Positions 16,772 to 28,113 of a DNA stretch of 64,000 nucleotides are shown here, piece after piece. The stretch covers positions 19,594-83,593 of the forward strand of contig NZ_FQZA01000014.1 in the NCBI RefSeq assembly GCF_900141995.1. The letters are read 5' to 3'. The notes beneath the pieces were generated by a model. That model was given only the letters and a program-made list of their open reading frames with translations. It did not search any database and was not told the origin of the DNA. The first letter of the stretch is position 1. Every line of letters begins with the position of its first letter. The translations under genes and the position numbers were made by a program. Origin of the DNA: Palleronia salina. GTDB taxonomy: Bacteria > Pseudomonadota > Alphaproteobacteria > Rhodobacterales > Rhodobacteraceae.

Positions 16772-17713
16772 ATGTCGAAGGCGATCCGTTCCTTGCGAAA
16801 GCGCCCGAAGGTGTCTGCCACGAAACCGCCCAGCCCCGTCCACAAGATCCAGAACCTTGTGATCCGTGGGCTGCTGGGGGTCGTCCTGGCGTTGCCCTAT
16901 CGCACGCGGGTGCGCACCATGGGCTGGATCTGCGCCCACGTGATCGGCCCCGCCGTGGGCTGGCGCAAGCGCATCCGCAAGAACCTGGCGCTGGTCTGCC
17001 CCGACATGCCCGCCGCCGAGGTGAAACGGCTGGAACGGGCGGTGGCGAACAACGTGGGCCGCACATTGATCGAGATCTACTCGGGCGCCGAGTTCAAGGA
17101 TCACGTGCGCGGCACGCCCCTGGCCGGCCCGGGGCTGGAGCCGTTCCTGGCCGCCCGCGCCGGGGGCCGCCCGGTGGTGCTGGTCACGGCGCACCTGGGC
17201 AATTTCGACAGCCTGCGCGCGACCCTGTTCCACGAAGGCCACGGCCTGGGCGCCCTGTATCGCCCGATGAAGAACGCGGCCTTCAACGACCACTACGTCC
17301 GCGCCCTGACTCAGATCGGCGCGCCGCTGTTTCCGGCGGATCGCAAGGGCATCACCGGCTTCGTGCGTCACCTGGCCGACGGCGGCATCATCGGCATCCT
17401 GACCGACGTCTATTCCATGAGGGGCGCCGACGTGACCTTCTTCGGCCAGCCCGCGCCCACCGCCGTGTCGGCCTGTGACTGGGCGGTGAAGTTCGACGCC
17501 CTGGTGATCCCCTGCTACGGGATCCGGCGGCCCGACGGGCTGAACTTCGATATCCATCTCGAGGCGCCGATCCCGCCGGGCGACCCGGTCGAGATGACGC
17601 AGGCGATCAACGACAACCTGGAAGGCTGGGTGCGGCGGCACATGGACCAGTGGTTCTGGATCCATCGCCGCTGGAAGCCCGAGCGCAAGCGCGCCGTCCC
17701 GACCGAAAGCTGA
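16772..17713 (+). CDS. Lysophospholipid acyltransferase, LpxL/HtrB-like
   Basis: 313 residues of the LpxL/LpxM/MsbB acyltransferase superfamily. The HX4D/E active-site motif is HLGNFD (in VTAHLGNFDSLR), followed by GALYRPMKNAAFN and a DVYSMRGADVTFFGQPAPT segment that corresponds to the acyl-acceptor region; one N-terminal hydrophobic segment anchors it. It could add a secondary acyl chain to lipid A or to another lipid; Rhodobacterales paralogues are not well assigned. It starts 33 bp after fliG on the same strand and may be cotranscribed. A GTG start at codon 15 is an alternative. Confidence 0.8.
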   Translation: MSKAIRSLRKRPKVSATKPPSPVHKIQNLVIRGLLGVVLALPYRTRVRTMGWICAHVIGPAVGWRKRIRKNLALVCPDMPAAEVKRLERAVANNVGRTLIEIYSGAEFKDHVRGTPLAGPGLEPFLAARAGGRPVVLVTAHLGNFDSLRATLFHEGHGLGALYRPMKNAAFNDHYVRALTQIGAPLFPADRKGITGFVRHLADGGIIGILTDVYSMRGADVTFFGQPAPTAVSACDWAVKFDALVIPCYGIRRPDGLNFDIHLEAPIPPGDPVEMTQAINDNLEGWVRRHMDQWFWIHRRWKPERKRAVPTES

Positions 17714-17734
17714 CGTTGCGCGCGGGCGCCGCTC

Positions 17735-18427
17735 TCAGTCCACGCGGGCGGCGGCGACGATCTCGCCCGGGCCCTGCCGTTGCAGGATGATGGCGGCGGG
17801 CGGCGTGGCGGTGGTGGTCAGGTCCAGCGGCGCCTCGCCCGTCCATTCGCCCACCGTGCGCCAGGTCTTGACGATGTTATGGTATTCGAAGGTGTGGCCG
17901 GCATTCTCGCCACGCTCGATCGCGACCGTTTCGGCTGGCGTGTACTCGACCACCTGCACAAGCGCGGGCCGCTCGAACGCCCCGGCAGCGGGCGCCTGGA
18001 TGGTCAGGCTGTCGCCATCGCGCAGGACGGTCAGCGCGACCGGATCGGCGCGGTCACGATGCTTGTCGATCAACTCCATCACTTGGACGGGGCGGTTGCC
18101 CACCACGTGATCGACGCCGCCCACGATCATCTGCGGCGTATAGATCGTGCGCTGTGCGGCGGCGCGGGCGTACCCCTTCTGCCGCTTGGTGAAGCCCGGC
18201 TGCGCGAACCTGTCCTTCCAGCCGATGTAGTCCCAGTAGTCCACGTGCAGCGCCAGAGGCAGCACGCCCTCCATCCGGGCCAGCCGGCCCATCAGCTCGT
18301 CCGCAGGGGGGCAGGCCGAGCAGCCCTGCGAGGTGTAGAGTTCGATGACGACGGGCTGTTCCTCCGCCTCCGCGACCATGGGCGCAAAACAGGCCGCCAG
18401 CGCCAGTCCACGGATCCATCGAAGCAT
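17735..18427 (-). CDS. DUF1223 thioredoxin-fold protein
   Basis: 230 residues. A signal peptide (ALAACFAPMVAEAEE) is followed by the DUF1223 hallmark VVIELYTSQGCSACPPADELM, a CxxC in a thioredoxin-like context, then LALHVDYWDYIGWKDRFA and YTPQMIVGG. The family is secreted or periplasmic and probably redox-active, but its substrate is unknown. I chose ATG 18427 because it precedes the signal peptide; the frame extends 38 codons further upstream into the acnA promoter region. It converges with the acyltransferase gene. Confidence 0.85.
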   Translation of the reverse strand: MLRWIRGLALAACFAPMVAEAEEQPVVIELYTSQGCSACPPADELMGRLARMEGVLPLALHVDYWDYIGWKDRFAQPGFTKRQKGYARAAAQRTIYTPQMIVGGVDHVVGNRPVQVMELIDKHRDRADPVALTVLRDGDSLTIQAPAAGAFERPALVQVVEYTPAETVAIERGENAGHTFEYHNIVKTWRTVGEWTGEAPLDLTTTATPPAAIILQRQGPGEIVAAARVD

Positions 18428-18518
18428 GCGTCGTCCTCTCGTCGTTGCCCTGATCCTCCTATAGAGACGAAGGTCCCAAAGCCAATCAAGGAATTGCGAC
18501 AGGCCGAAACATGCGGTT

Positions 18519-18604
18519 TGCATACATATGCATACCGACATTGACAGCCGCCCCCACCAGCCCTATTACGTTGGATCAATCGCGACACAAATGTCAGTTG
18601 ATCC
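18519..18604 (+). promoter_or_regulatory. acnA promoter with two inverted repeats
   Basis: TTGACA at 18541-18546 and TATTAC at 18564-18569 with exactly 17 bp between them form a near-consensus sigma70 promoter. Just upstream of -35 is TGCATA-CA-TATGCA (18519-18532), placed like an activator or repressor site. Downstream, in the leader, GGATCAA (18573-18579) and TTGATCC (18598-18604) form an inverted repeat with an 18-nt spacer. The regulators are not identifiable. Confidence 0.6.
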
Positions 18605-18628
18605 CTTTCCCTTTTCAAGGAGACCGCC

Positions 18629-21430
<2,802 letters not shown>

Positions 21431-21450
21431 GGCGTCGGACAGACAGGAAC

Positions 21451-21490
21451 AAGGGCCGGTGGCACCACGCCACCGGCCCTTTTCTTTTTC
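21451..21490 (+). terminator. Rho-independent terminator of acnA
   Basis: Perfect 13-bp stem (AAGGGCCGGTGGC with its complement) and ACCAC loop, followed by TTTCTTTTT. It begins 20 bp after the acnA stop and may also serve the convergent oxidase gene, since the stem has A-residues on the other side. Confidence 0.92.
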
Positions 21491-21505
21491 AGCGGAGAAA
21501 CGGTC

Positions 21506-22645
21506 TCAGCGCGGGCGCGACAGCGCCTCGGGGCCAACCGCGTCGAAGGACCCGGCACCCAGCTGTCCCAGCGCGCGTTCAAGCTCCAGCCGCAGGATAT
21601 CCAGCGCCCGCTCGGCGCCCTTGGCCCCGCCTGCGCCCACGCCGAAGGCCAGCGCCCGTCCCGTGAGGCAGAAGTCGGCGCCCAGCGCCTTGGCGCGCAG
21701 CAGGTCGGCGCCGCGGCGTATCCCGCTGTCGACCAGCACTGCCATGCGACCGGCCACCCGGTCCGCGATGGCCGGAAGCGCCTCGATCGTGGGCGGACCA
21801 AAGGCCACCTGCCGCCCGCCGTGGTTCGACACCACGACGCCGTCGCAGCCCAGCTCAGCGCATTTCGCGGCGTCTTCGGCGTGCAGGATGCCCTTCACCA
21901 GCAGCTTGCCCTTCCACCGCGCGCGCAGACGCTTCAGGTCCTCCCAGTCGAAACTGGGGGTGATCAGCGTTTTCTGAACGTCGGCATAGGATGTGGCCGC
22001 CTTCAGCAGGTCCGCGTAATTGGCGATGTTGGGCTTGCCATGCGCCGCGCTTTCCAGCGACCAGCGCGGGTTCATGGCCAGCTGCACCATGACTTCGGGC
22101 GTGAACTTGAACGGCACGGCCAGCTGGTTGCGAATATCCCGGTCGCGCTTGCCCGCGGCGGGCACGTCTGCCGTGACCATCATCACCGGGTAGCCGGCCG
22201 CCTCGGCCCGATCGACCAGACCGTCGGTCACGCCCTGGTCGGCCGAGACGTAAAGCTGGAACCAGCCGTTGCCGTCCGCGGCCTCGGCCAGACGCTCCAG
22301 CGTGGTCGAGGCGGCGGAACTGGCGACGTAGGGCATGTTCGCCCGCTTGCACAGCCGCGCGAGCGTCACGTCGGCCTCGGGCCAGAAGGCGTTCAACATC
22401 CCGATGGGCGCCATCCCGAACGGCAGGTCGAAATCCTGCCCCAGCACCCTGGCGCGCGTGTCGATCCGGCCCACGTCGGTCATGTAGCGCGGCGTCAGCT
22501 CGATCTCTTCGAAGGCTTCCGCGTTGCGCCGCATGTTCCGCTCGGACTCGGCCCCGCCATCCACGAGGTCGAAGGCGAAACGCGGGATCCGGCGCTTGGC
22601 CATGGCACGCAGGTCGTCGATCGAGGCGGCCCGGTCCAGTCGCAT
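21506..22645 (-). CDS. FMN-dependent alpha-hydroxy-acid oxidase (LldD-like)
   Basis: 379 residues of the L-lactate dehydrogenase/glycolate oxidase family. The FMN and catalytic segments are complete: FGMAPIGMLNAFWPE, SSAASTTLERLAEA, the active-site His in GVVVSNHGGRQ, and VLVDSGIRRGADLLRAKALGAD. Members oxidise L-2-hydroxyacids (lactate, glycolate, mandelate) to 2-keto acids and pass electrons to oxygen or the respiratory chain. It is the last gene of the leftward sugar-catabolic operon and its start shares one base with the stop of the preceding SDR. L-lactate is a plausible substrate, because a 2-keto-3-deoxy-fuconate-type pathway would release it. Confidence 0.88.
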   Translation of the reverse strand: MRLDRAASIDDLRAMAKRRIPRFAFDLVDGGAESERNMRRNAEAFEEIELTPRYMTDVGRIDTRARVLGQDFDLPFGMAPIGMLNAFWPEADVTLARLCKRANMPYVASSAASTTLERLAEAADGNGWFQLYVSADQGVTDGLVDRAEAAGYPVMMVTADVPAAGKRDRDIRNQLAVPFKFTPEVMVQLAMNPRWSLESAAHGKPNIANYADLLKAATSYADVQKTLITPSFDWEDLKRLRARWKGKLLVKGILHAEDAAKCAELGCDGVVVSNHGGRQVAFGPPTIEALPAIADRVAGRMAVLVDSGIRRGADLLRAKALGADFCLTGRALAFGVGAGGAKGAERALDILRLELERALGQLGAGSFDAVGPEALSRPR

Positions 22646-23388
22646 CAGATGGACCACCCGCCGTCGATGGCGAAGGCCTGCCCGGTGGTGAAGGCCGACA
22701 TGTCGCCGGCGAGATAGCACACCATCTCGGCGATCTCGTCGGGCTGGCCCAGCCGGCCCATGGGCTGGCGCGCGGTGAAATCCCGGTGCGCCTTCTCGTA
22801 ATCGCCGGTATCGGCCAGCCGCTGTTGCAGCGACGGGCTTTCGACCGTGCCGGGGCAGATCGCGTTGCAGCGGATGCCCTGCTTGACGAAATCGGCGGCG
22901 ATGGACTTGGTCATGCCGATGATCGCGGCCTTGGACGACCCGTAGGCGAAGCGCGTCGGCGCGCCCTTCAGCGACGACACCACCGAGGCGATGTTGACGA
23001 TCGAGCCCTGCCCCGCCTCGAGCATTCCCGGCAGAACGGCGCGGGTGATGCGATAGGTGGCCTTGGCGTTCAGTGCGAAGGACCGGTCCCAAGCGTCCTC
23101 GTCACAGTCGAGGATGCTGCCGGTATGCACCCAGCCCGCGCAGTTCACCAGCACGTGCACCGGCGCGATCTCGGCCACCAGCGCGGCGACCGCGTCGGCA
23201 TCCATCACGTCCAGCTTGCGGGCGGTGATCCGGTCCGAGGTGGCGGCCAGGTCCTCGACCGCGGCACCGTCGATATCGGTGGCGATGACGCTCGCCCCGC
23301 GCGCGGCCAGCGCTTCGGCCGAGGCGCGGCCGATGCCCGCCCCCGCCGCCGTGACCAGAGCGGTCTTGCCTGTCAGTGTCTGATCCAT
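22645..23388 (-). CDS. SDR dehydrogenase, 2-keto-3-deoxy-L-fuconate dehydrogenase-like
   Basis: 247 residues, classical SDR: cofactor motif GAGAGIG form (TAAGAGIGRA), NAG replaced by NCAG, catalytic YGSSK, and the end TGQAFAIDGGWSI. The substrate loop SPSLQQRLADTGDYEKAHRDF with RQPMGRLGQPDEIAEMV is close to 2-keto-3-deoxy-L-fuconate 4-dehydrogenase and animal BDH2. That enzyme makes 2,4-diketo-3-deoxy-L-fuconate in non-phosphorylative L-fucose degradation. The presence of a diketo-acid hydrolase and a lactate oxidase in the same locus agrees. Exact substrate is inferred. Confidence 0.8.
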   Translation of the reverse strand: MDQTLTGKTALVTAAGAGIGRASAEALAARGASVIATDIDGAAVEDLAATSDRITARKLDVMDADAVAALVAEIAPVHVLVNCAGWVHTGSILDCDEDAWDRSFALNAKATYRITRAVLPGMLEAGQGSIVNIASVVSSLKGAPTRFAYGSSKAAIIGMTKSIAADFVKQGIRCNAICPGTVESPSLQQRLADTGDYEKAHRDFTARQPMGRLGQPDEIAEMVCYLAGDMSAFTTGQAFAIDGGWSI

Positions 23389-23400
23389 CGAATAGCTCCT

Positions 23401-24165
23401 TCAGCGGGCCAGCCAGCCGCCATCCACCGTCACGACGCTGCCATGGCAGTAGGCGGCGGCGTCCGAGGCCAGGAAGACGGCGGCCCCGGCGATCTCGGAC
23501 GGCTCGGCGAAGCGGCCCGCCGGGATCCGGTCGAGCAGCGCCTTCGAGCGGTCCGGGTCGTCGCGCAGGGCCTGGGTGTTGTCGGTGGCGGTATAACCGG
23601 GCGCGATGGCGTTCACGTTCACGCCCTTCCCCGCCCATTCGTTGCACAGCGCCCGGGTCAGCCCGACCACCGCGTGTTTGCTGGACGCGTAGCCCGGCAC
23701 GAACAGCCCGCCCTGCGAGCTGAGCACCGAGGCCACGTTGACGATCTTGCCAGATCCCTGCGCCACCATGTGACGCCCCGCCGCCTGGCACAGCAGCCAG
23801 ACGGAATCGAGGTTCACCGACAGCACCCGCCGCCAGTCTTCGAACGGCATGTCGGTCGATGCCTCGCGGTGGATGATGCCCGCGTTGTTCACCAGGATAT
23901 CCAGCCCGCCCAGCGCGTCGGCGGCGAAGGATACGACCTCGTCCGCCTGCGCCTGGTCCATGCCGGCGAAATCGGCGCGCACGGCGGCGGCCTTCACCCC
24001 GTGCGCCCGGATCCTGTCGAGCGTCTCGTCCGGTTCGTGGCTGCGATAGGTCAGCGCCACGTCGGCGCCGGCGGCGGCAAGGCCGAGGGCAATGCCCTCG
24101 CCGATGCCGGTCGCCCCGCCGGTCACAAGTGCTTTTCGCCCGGTCAGATCGAAGGGGTTGGTCAT
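23401..24165 (-). CDS. SDR dehydrogenase, KduD-like
   Basis: 254 residues. SDR motifs: TGGATGIG, NNAG, catalytic YASSK. The segment APGYTATDNTQALRDDPDRS and the RIPAGRFAEPSEIAGAAVF stretch match KduD (2-dehydro-3-deoxy-D-gluconate 5-dehydrogenase) and related 2-deoxy-D-gluconate 3-dehydrogenases. It is separated by 12 bp from the next SDR gene and by 3 bp from the M24-fold gene, clearly one operon. It may act on a keto-deoxy acid made from the sugar imported by the adjacent ABC system. Confidence 0.82.
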   Translation of the reverse strand: MTNPFDLTGRKALVTGGATGIGEGIALGLAAAGADVALTYRSHEPDETLDRIRAHGVKAAAVRADFAGMDQAQADEVVSFAADALGGLDILVNNAGIIHREASTDMPFEDWRRVLSVNLDSVWLLCQAAGRHMVAQGSGKIVNVASVLSSQGGLFVPGYASSKHAVVGLTRALCNEWAGKGVNVNAIAPGYTATDNTQALRDDPDRSKALLDRIPAGRFAEPSEIAGAAVFLASDAAAYCHGSVVTVDGGWLAR

Positions 24166-24168
24166 AGG

Positions 24169-25467
24169 TCAGTACCTGTTTGCAATGGGCAGTTCCTCGG
24201 CCGGGAACAGGCTGATCACTTCGCATCCATCCTCGGTCACCACGACCTCTTCCTCGATGCGCGCGGCGGAATATCCGTCGGCGGCCGGGCAATAGGTTTC
24301 AAGCGCGAAGACCATGCCGGTCTGGATCTCCATGGGGTGATCCATGGACACCGCCCGGCTGATGATCGGCCGCTCGTGCAGCGCCAGCCCCAGGCCGTGC
24401 CCGAATTGCAGGCCGAAGGCCGCGTCCTCGTTGGGGAAACCCAGCGACTCGGCCGTGGGCCAGACCTCGGCCACCTTGTCGGTGGACACGCCCGGCTTGA
24501 TCATCGCGATCGAGGCATCGATCCATTCCCGCGCCTTCACGTAGGCATCGTTCTGCGCCGGGGTGGCGCGGCCGATGTTGAAGGTCCGGTAATAGCAGGT
24601 CCGATAGCCCTGGTAGGATTGCAGGATGTCGAAGAACGCCTGGTCACCGGGGCGGAAATACCGGTCGGTGAAGTTGTGGGGGTGCGGATTGCACCGCTCG
24701 CCCGAGATGGCATTGATGGCCTCGACATCGTCGGAGCCCATCTCGTAGAGCATCTTGTTCGACAATGCGACGATGTCGTTCTCGCGCACGCCGGGTTTCA
24801 GTTCTTCGTAGATCATGTGGTACACGCCATCGACCATCGAGGCGGCCTGCGTCAACAGCTGGATCTCGTCCCAGTTCTTGATCTCGCGCGCGGCAAGCAT
24901 GATCTGCTGGCCGTCGACCACGTTGATCCCCTCTTCCTTCAAAGCGTGGAACATCGCCGTTTCGGCATAGTCGACGCCCACCGGCATGTTCGCCATGCCC
25001 GCGTCCTTGATGAGCTGGGCGATCATCTTGGCGTATTTGCGCATGAGCCCGAACTCGGGCGGGATGGTGCCGCGCATGCCGACGACGCCCGCAAGGCAGT
25101 GGTCGGGTTCCAGCCAGTCCGAGTATTTCTGGTGGTGCACCGCGGCCGAGCCGAAGTCCCAGACATAGGGCGAGTCGTCGCCGGTCAGCAGGCAGAAGCG
25201 GCACATCTTGTCCCGTTCCCATTCGCCGATCTTGGTGGCGCTGACGTAGCGGATGTTGTTCACGTCGAACAGCAGCAGCGAGCCCGCGTTCGAGTTCTTG
25301 AGCGACTGGCGCGTGCGGGCCAGGCGATAGCGGCGCAGGCGGTCGTGGTCGATTCGGCGTTCGAAATCCACCGACATGTGACCCGAGGCGGGCAGCTTGC
25401 CCTCCCAGCGCCAGTTCGGCTCGAGATCCTGCGGCGTCAGCAAGTTGGGCATCAGGGCGCGTGACAT
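24169..25467 (-). CDS. M24-fold (pita-bread) protein, altered metal site
   Basis: 432 residues with an N-terminal creatinase-like domain and a C-terminal M24 domain. Of the five canonical metal ligands, Asp280 (in QAFFDILQSYQGY), His357 (in FGHGLGL), Glu390 (in VFALETY) and Glu405 (in ARIEEEVVVTEDG) are present, but the second Asp, expected 11 residues after Asp280, is Cys291 (RTCYYRTF). The fold includes Xaa-Pro peptidases, creatinase and the DMSP lyase DddP. ATG 25467 has a GGAGAA site. Its place in a sugar dehydrogenase operon makes an ordinary peptidase role doubtful; function unknown. Confidence 0.75.
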   Translation of the reverse strand: MSRALMPNLLTPQDLEPNWRWEGKLPASGHMSVDFERRIDHDRLRRYRLARTRQSLKNSNAGSLLLFDVNNIRYVSATKIGEWERDKMCRFCLLTGDDSPYVWDFGSAAVHHQKYSDWLEPDHCLAGVVGMRGTIPPEFGLMRKYAKMIAQLIKDAGMANMPVGVDYAETAMFHALKEEGINVVDGQQIMLAAREIKNWDEIQLLTQAASMVDGVYHMIYEELKPGVRENDIVALSNKMLYEMGSDDVEAINAISGERCNPHPHNFTDRYFRPGDQAFFDILQSYQGYRTCYYRTFNIGRATPAQNDAYVKAREWIDASIAMIKPGVSTDKVAEVWPTAESLGFPNEDAAFGLQFGHGLGLALHERPIISRAVSMDHPMEIQTGMVFALETYCPAADGYSAARIEEEVVVTEDGCEVISLFPAEELPIANRY

Positions 25468-25539
25468 GGTGTTCTCCTTCCGGGCGCGCATGGCAGCGGC
25501 GCCCATGATTTGTGGTGGGGGATCGGCGGGGGTGCGGCG

Positions 25540-26349
25540 TTACTTCGTGACCCAGCCGCCATCGACCGAGATCATCTGCCCGGTCATGTAGTCGCTGTCG
25601 TCGCTGGCCAGGAACGAGGCCATTCCGACGATATCCTTGGGATAGGACACGCGCTTGATGACCAGGTTGTTCTCGACGATGTCGTCATAGGCCTGGCCCG
25701 CGCGCTCCTTGAAGCCGATCTCGACCAGGTCCTTGTCCAGCTGCTCCCACAGCGGCGTAACGACGACGCCGGGGGCATAACCATTTACGGTGATGTTGTG
25801 CTCGGCCAGTCCCAGCGCGCCGCATTCGGTCAGCGCGAGACAGCCGTATTTCGACGTGCAGTACACGGTCACGTCCACCAGCGGCTTGCGCGACGCGATG
25901 CTGCCCACGTTGATCAGCTTGTAGGGGTGATCCTCCATGGGCCCCTGCGCGATCATCTGCTTGGCGGTTTCCTGCATGCCAAGCCACATGGCCTTGGTGT
26001 TCACGTTCATGATGAGGTCCCAATTGTCCTCGTCGATGTCCATGAAGAAGCGCGGCTTGTTCAGGCCGGCATTGAAGAGGCCCACGTTGATCGAGCCGAA
26101 GGCGTCGACCGTGGCCTTAACGGCGGCGGCGTTGTCCGCGCGCTTTGTGACGTCCATCTTCACCGCGATCGCCTTTCCATTGCCGGCGCTGTTGATCCGC
26201 TCGGCAACCTTTTGCGCTTCGGCCTCGTCCAGGTCGCCCAGCGTGACGTTCGCGCCCTGCGCGGCAAAGCTTTCGGCGTTTGCGGCACCCATGCCGCGGG
26301 CAGCGCCGGTGATCAGGATGTTCTTACCTTTCAGGCGGTTGGGGTCCAT
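25540..26349 (-). CDS. SDR family oxidoreductase (paralogue of 29472-30278)
   Basis: 269 residues. SDR motifs: GAARGMG, FNAGLNKP in place of NNAG, catalytic YCTSK, C-terminal TGQMISVDGGWVTK. It shares NAG-x-NKP, the SIASRK/SIASRQ strand, a PLWEQLDKDLVEIG loop and TGQ...DGG with the SDR on the other side of the divergent promoter (PLWEQ versus EMWEE, DLLEIG), so the two are paralogues with presumably related sugar or polyol substrates. It lies between the regulator and the M24-fold gene in the leftward operon. Confidence 0.85.
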   Translation of the reverse strand: MDPNRLKGKNILITGAARGMGAANAESFAAQGANVTLGDLDEAEAQKVAERINSAGNGKAIAVKMDVTKRADNAAAVKATVDAFGSINVGLFNAGLNKPRFFMDIDEDNWDLIMNVNTKAMWLGMQETAKQMIAQGPMEDHPYKLINVGSIASRKPLVDVTVYCTSKYGCLALTECGALGLAEHNITVNGYAPGVVVTPLWEQLDKDLVEIGFKERAGQAYDDIVENNLVIKRVSYPKDIVGMASFLASDDSDYMTGQMISVDGGWVTK

Positions 26350-26376
26350 GGTGTCTCCTCCTCGATGAGTCGTTGT

Positions 26377-28113
26377 TCAGCGTTTCAGCAAGTCGTCCGC
26401 GCGGGCCTGGGCCGCGCGCAGGGCGGCGCGCGGCGATTGCACCCCGCGCAGCATGTCGTGGAATTCCTCGCCGCAGATCTGGAAGATGCCGGAGATCTCG
26501 GGGACCGGCGGGCGCGGCCAGAATTGCAGCTCGTCGCGCCAGGACATCTCGTCCACCGCCTCGAAGATGGTGGAAAGGCGGCGCACCTCGGGGTCGGCCG
26601 CGACGGTGTAGCGGGGGTTGGTGCGGCTGCCATTCTGGACGTACAGCTTCTGCGCCTCGGGCGAGGTGAAGACGCACAGCGCCTCGGCCGCGGCGGCGAT
26701 CCGTTCCCGCGGCAGGTTGGCAGGGATGCCCAGGGCGTAGCCGCCCACATGGGCGATGGGCCGCCCGCCCCGCACCGGCGGATGCGGAAGGTAGCCGGTC
26801 TGGCCGTGCGCGGGTGAGCTCGGATCGTTCTCGAAATACGGAGCAAGCAGGGTATAGCCATAGGCCATCGCCGCACGCCCCGCCGCGTAGGGGCGGATCC
26901 GCTCGTACCAGGACATCGACAGGATGTCGGGCGGCGAGTAGTCCAGCAGCTGCATCAGGAACTCGGCCGCGGCCAGGCCGGCCGGCGTGTCGATGGTGGC
27001 GCGGTAGTCGTGCCGCGCCAGCGACGCGGTGTCGAAGCCGCCCGCGATCTCGGGCATCGAGACGACGGGCTGGCCGAAATCGGCCATGGTCATCAGCACC
27101 GTGTGCCCCAGGGCCGTGCCCCGCGCCGCGTTCCACGCGATGCCGTACCGCCCTCGCTGGGGTTGGTGCAGCGTCCGCGCGGCGTCGAGCAGGTCGTCCG
27201 TCGTCTCGGGCGGGCGCAGCCCGGCCTCGGCGAAAAGGTCCCGCCGATAGAACAGAAGCTCGGGCGTGGTCTGCGCGGGCACGCCGTAGGCGGTGCCGCC
27301 CCAGTGCGTCGCGCTCCAGCCGGCGGTGTGGAAATCGGCCGGGTCCAGCCGCGCGATGTCGAAGGCCCGCTCCAGCGGCATCAGCACGCCCGCCTCGGCG
27401 AATTCACCCATCCACGGCAGGTCGACCGCGATGATGTCATAGCGGCTGGTGGGACGTGCGGCGTTGCGCAGCGCCTCGGCCCGCAGCCGGTCGATCGAGA
27501 AGGCGCGCTGTTTTATCGGGACGCCGATGGCCTGCTCGAACTGGCGCTTGAGATTGACCATCACCATGAAGGTCGGATCGCCATGCACCAGGACCCGCAG
27601 GCCCGACGCCAGCTTCAGCGGGTCGGTCCGCACCGGCAGCGGCGGGATCGAGCGGGCGGCGCTGTAGCTGCCGCCGAAGAAGTAATCCTTCGACTCGGCG
27701 CCCTGCCCGCCCCGACCGAACTGCTGTTCACACAGCCGGCGCACGCGGCCCGACATCTGCATCCATTGCGACAGGAGCCGGTCGCTGGGATGCATGGAAA
27801 AGCTCTTGCCGGTGGCGGTGCGCGGACGCTGCTCGATCAGGCCCGCCGCGATCATGTCCTTCAGCCGCCGGTTCGCCGTGGCGTAGGGCACGCGGCTGGC
27901 GCCGATGACCGAGGTGGGCGTGACCACCCGCGCTTCGAAATGGCCGCGCAGCAGGTGCAGCGCCATGCGAAAATGCGGCTCGGGCGTGACCATGTCGAAG
28001 CCGTCTTCGATCTCGTCGCTGAATTCCTCGAGAAACGTCAGAATGGACAAGGCATCGTCGGGCGCCGCGCGTGGCGCGACCTCGTCCTGCCTATGCCCAA
28101 CCATCGAATTCAT
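26377..28113 (-). CDS. Transcriptional regulator: winged helix fused to solute-binding-protein domain
   Basis: 578 residues. Residues about 45-120 look like a MarR-type winged helix (FRMALHLLRGHF, SVIGASRVPYATANRRLKDM, AAGLIEQRPRTATGKSF). Residues about 170-560 are a family-1 extracellular solute-binding fold (LRVLVHGDPTFMVMVNLKRQ, RYDIIAVDLPWMGEFAEAGV, GVPAQTTPELLFYRRDLFAEAG, FTSPEAQKLYVQNGS). No signal peptide or membrane helix is present, so the sugar-binding module is cytoplasmic and would sense the imported ligand. It is encoded divergently from a ribose-type ABC transporter and first in the leftward operon, so it probably controls both. ATG 28113 is chosen by its AGGAAGG site; the frame extends 40 codons upstream, and ATG 28104 is also possible. 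Confidence 0.8.
   Translation of the reverse strand: MNSMVGHRQDEVAPRAAPDDALSILTFLEEFSDEIEDGFDMVTPEPHFRMALHLLRGHFEARVVTPTSVIGASRVPYATANRRLKDMIAAGLIEQRPRTATGKSFSMHPSDRLLSQWMQMSGRVRRLCEQQFGRGGQGAESKDYFFGGSYSAARSIPPLPVRTDPLKLASGLRVLVHGDPTFMVMVNLKRQFEQAIGVPIKQRAFSIDRLRAEALRNAARPTSRYDIIAVDLPWMGEFAEAGVLMPLERAFDIARLDPADFHTAGWSATHWGGTAYGVPAQTTPELLFYRRDLFAEAGLRPPETTDDLLDAARTLHQPQRGRYGIAWNAARGTALGHTVLMTMADFGQPVVSMPEIAGGFDTASLARHDYRATIDTPAGLAAAEFLMQLLDYSPPDILSMSWYERIRPYAAGRAAMAYGYTLLAPYFENDPSSPAHGQTGYLPHPPVRGGRPIAHVGGYALGIPANLPRERIAAAAEALCVFTSPEAQKLYVQNGSRTNPRYTVAADPEVRRLSTIFEAVDEMSWRDELQFWPRPPVPEISGIFQICGEEFHDMLRGVQSPRAALRAAQARADDLLKR

Noticed and set aside
22786..25464. Very long open frame (about 890 codons) on the plus strand opposite the SDR/M24 operon; similar long antisense frames at 2654-5011 and 6044-8605
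   Set aside because: Composition is Arg/Gly/His/Gln-rich with no domain; it mirrors strongly GC-biased third positions of the real genes on the other strand.
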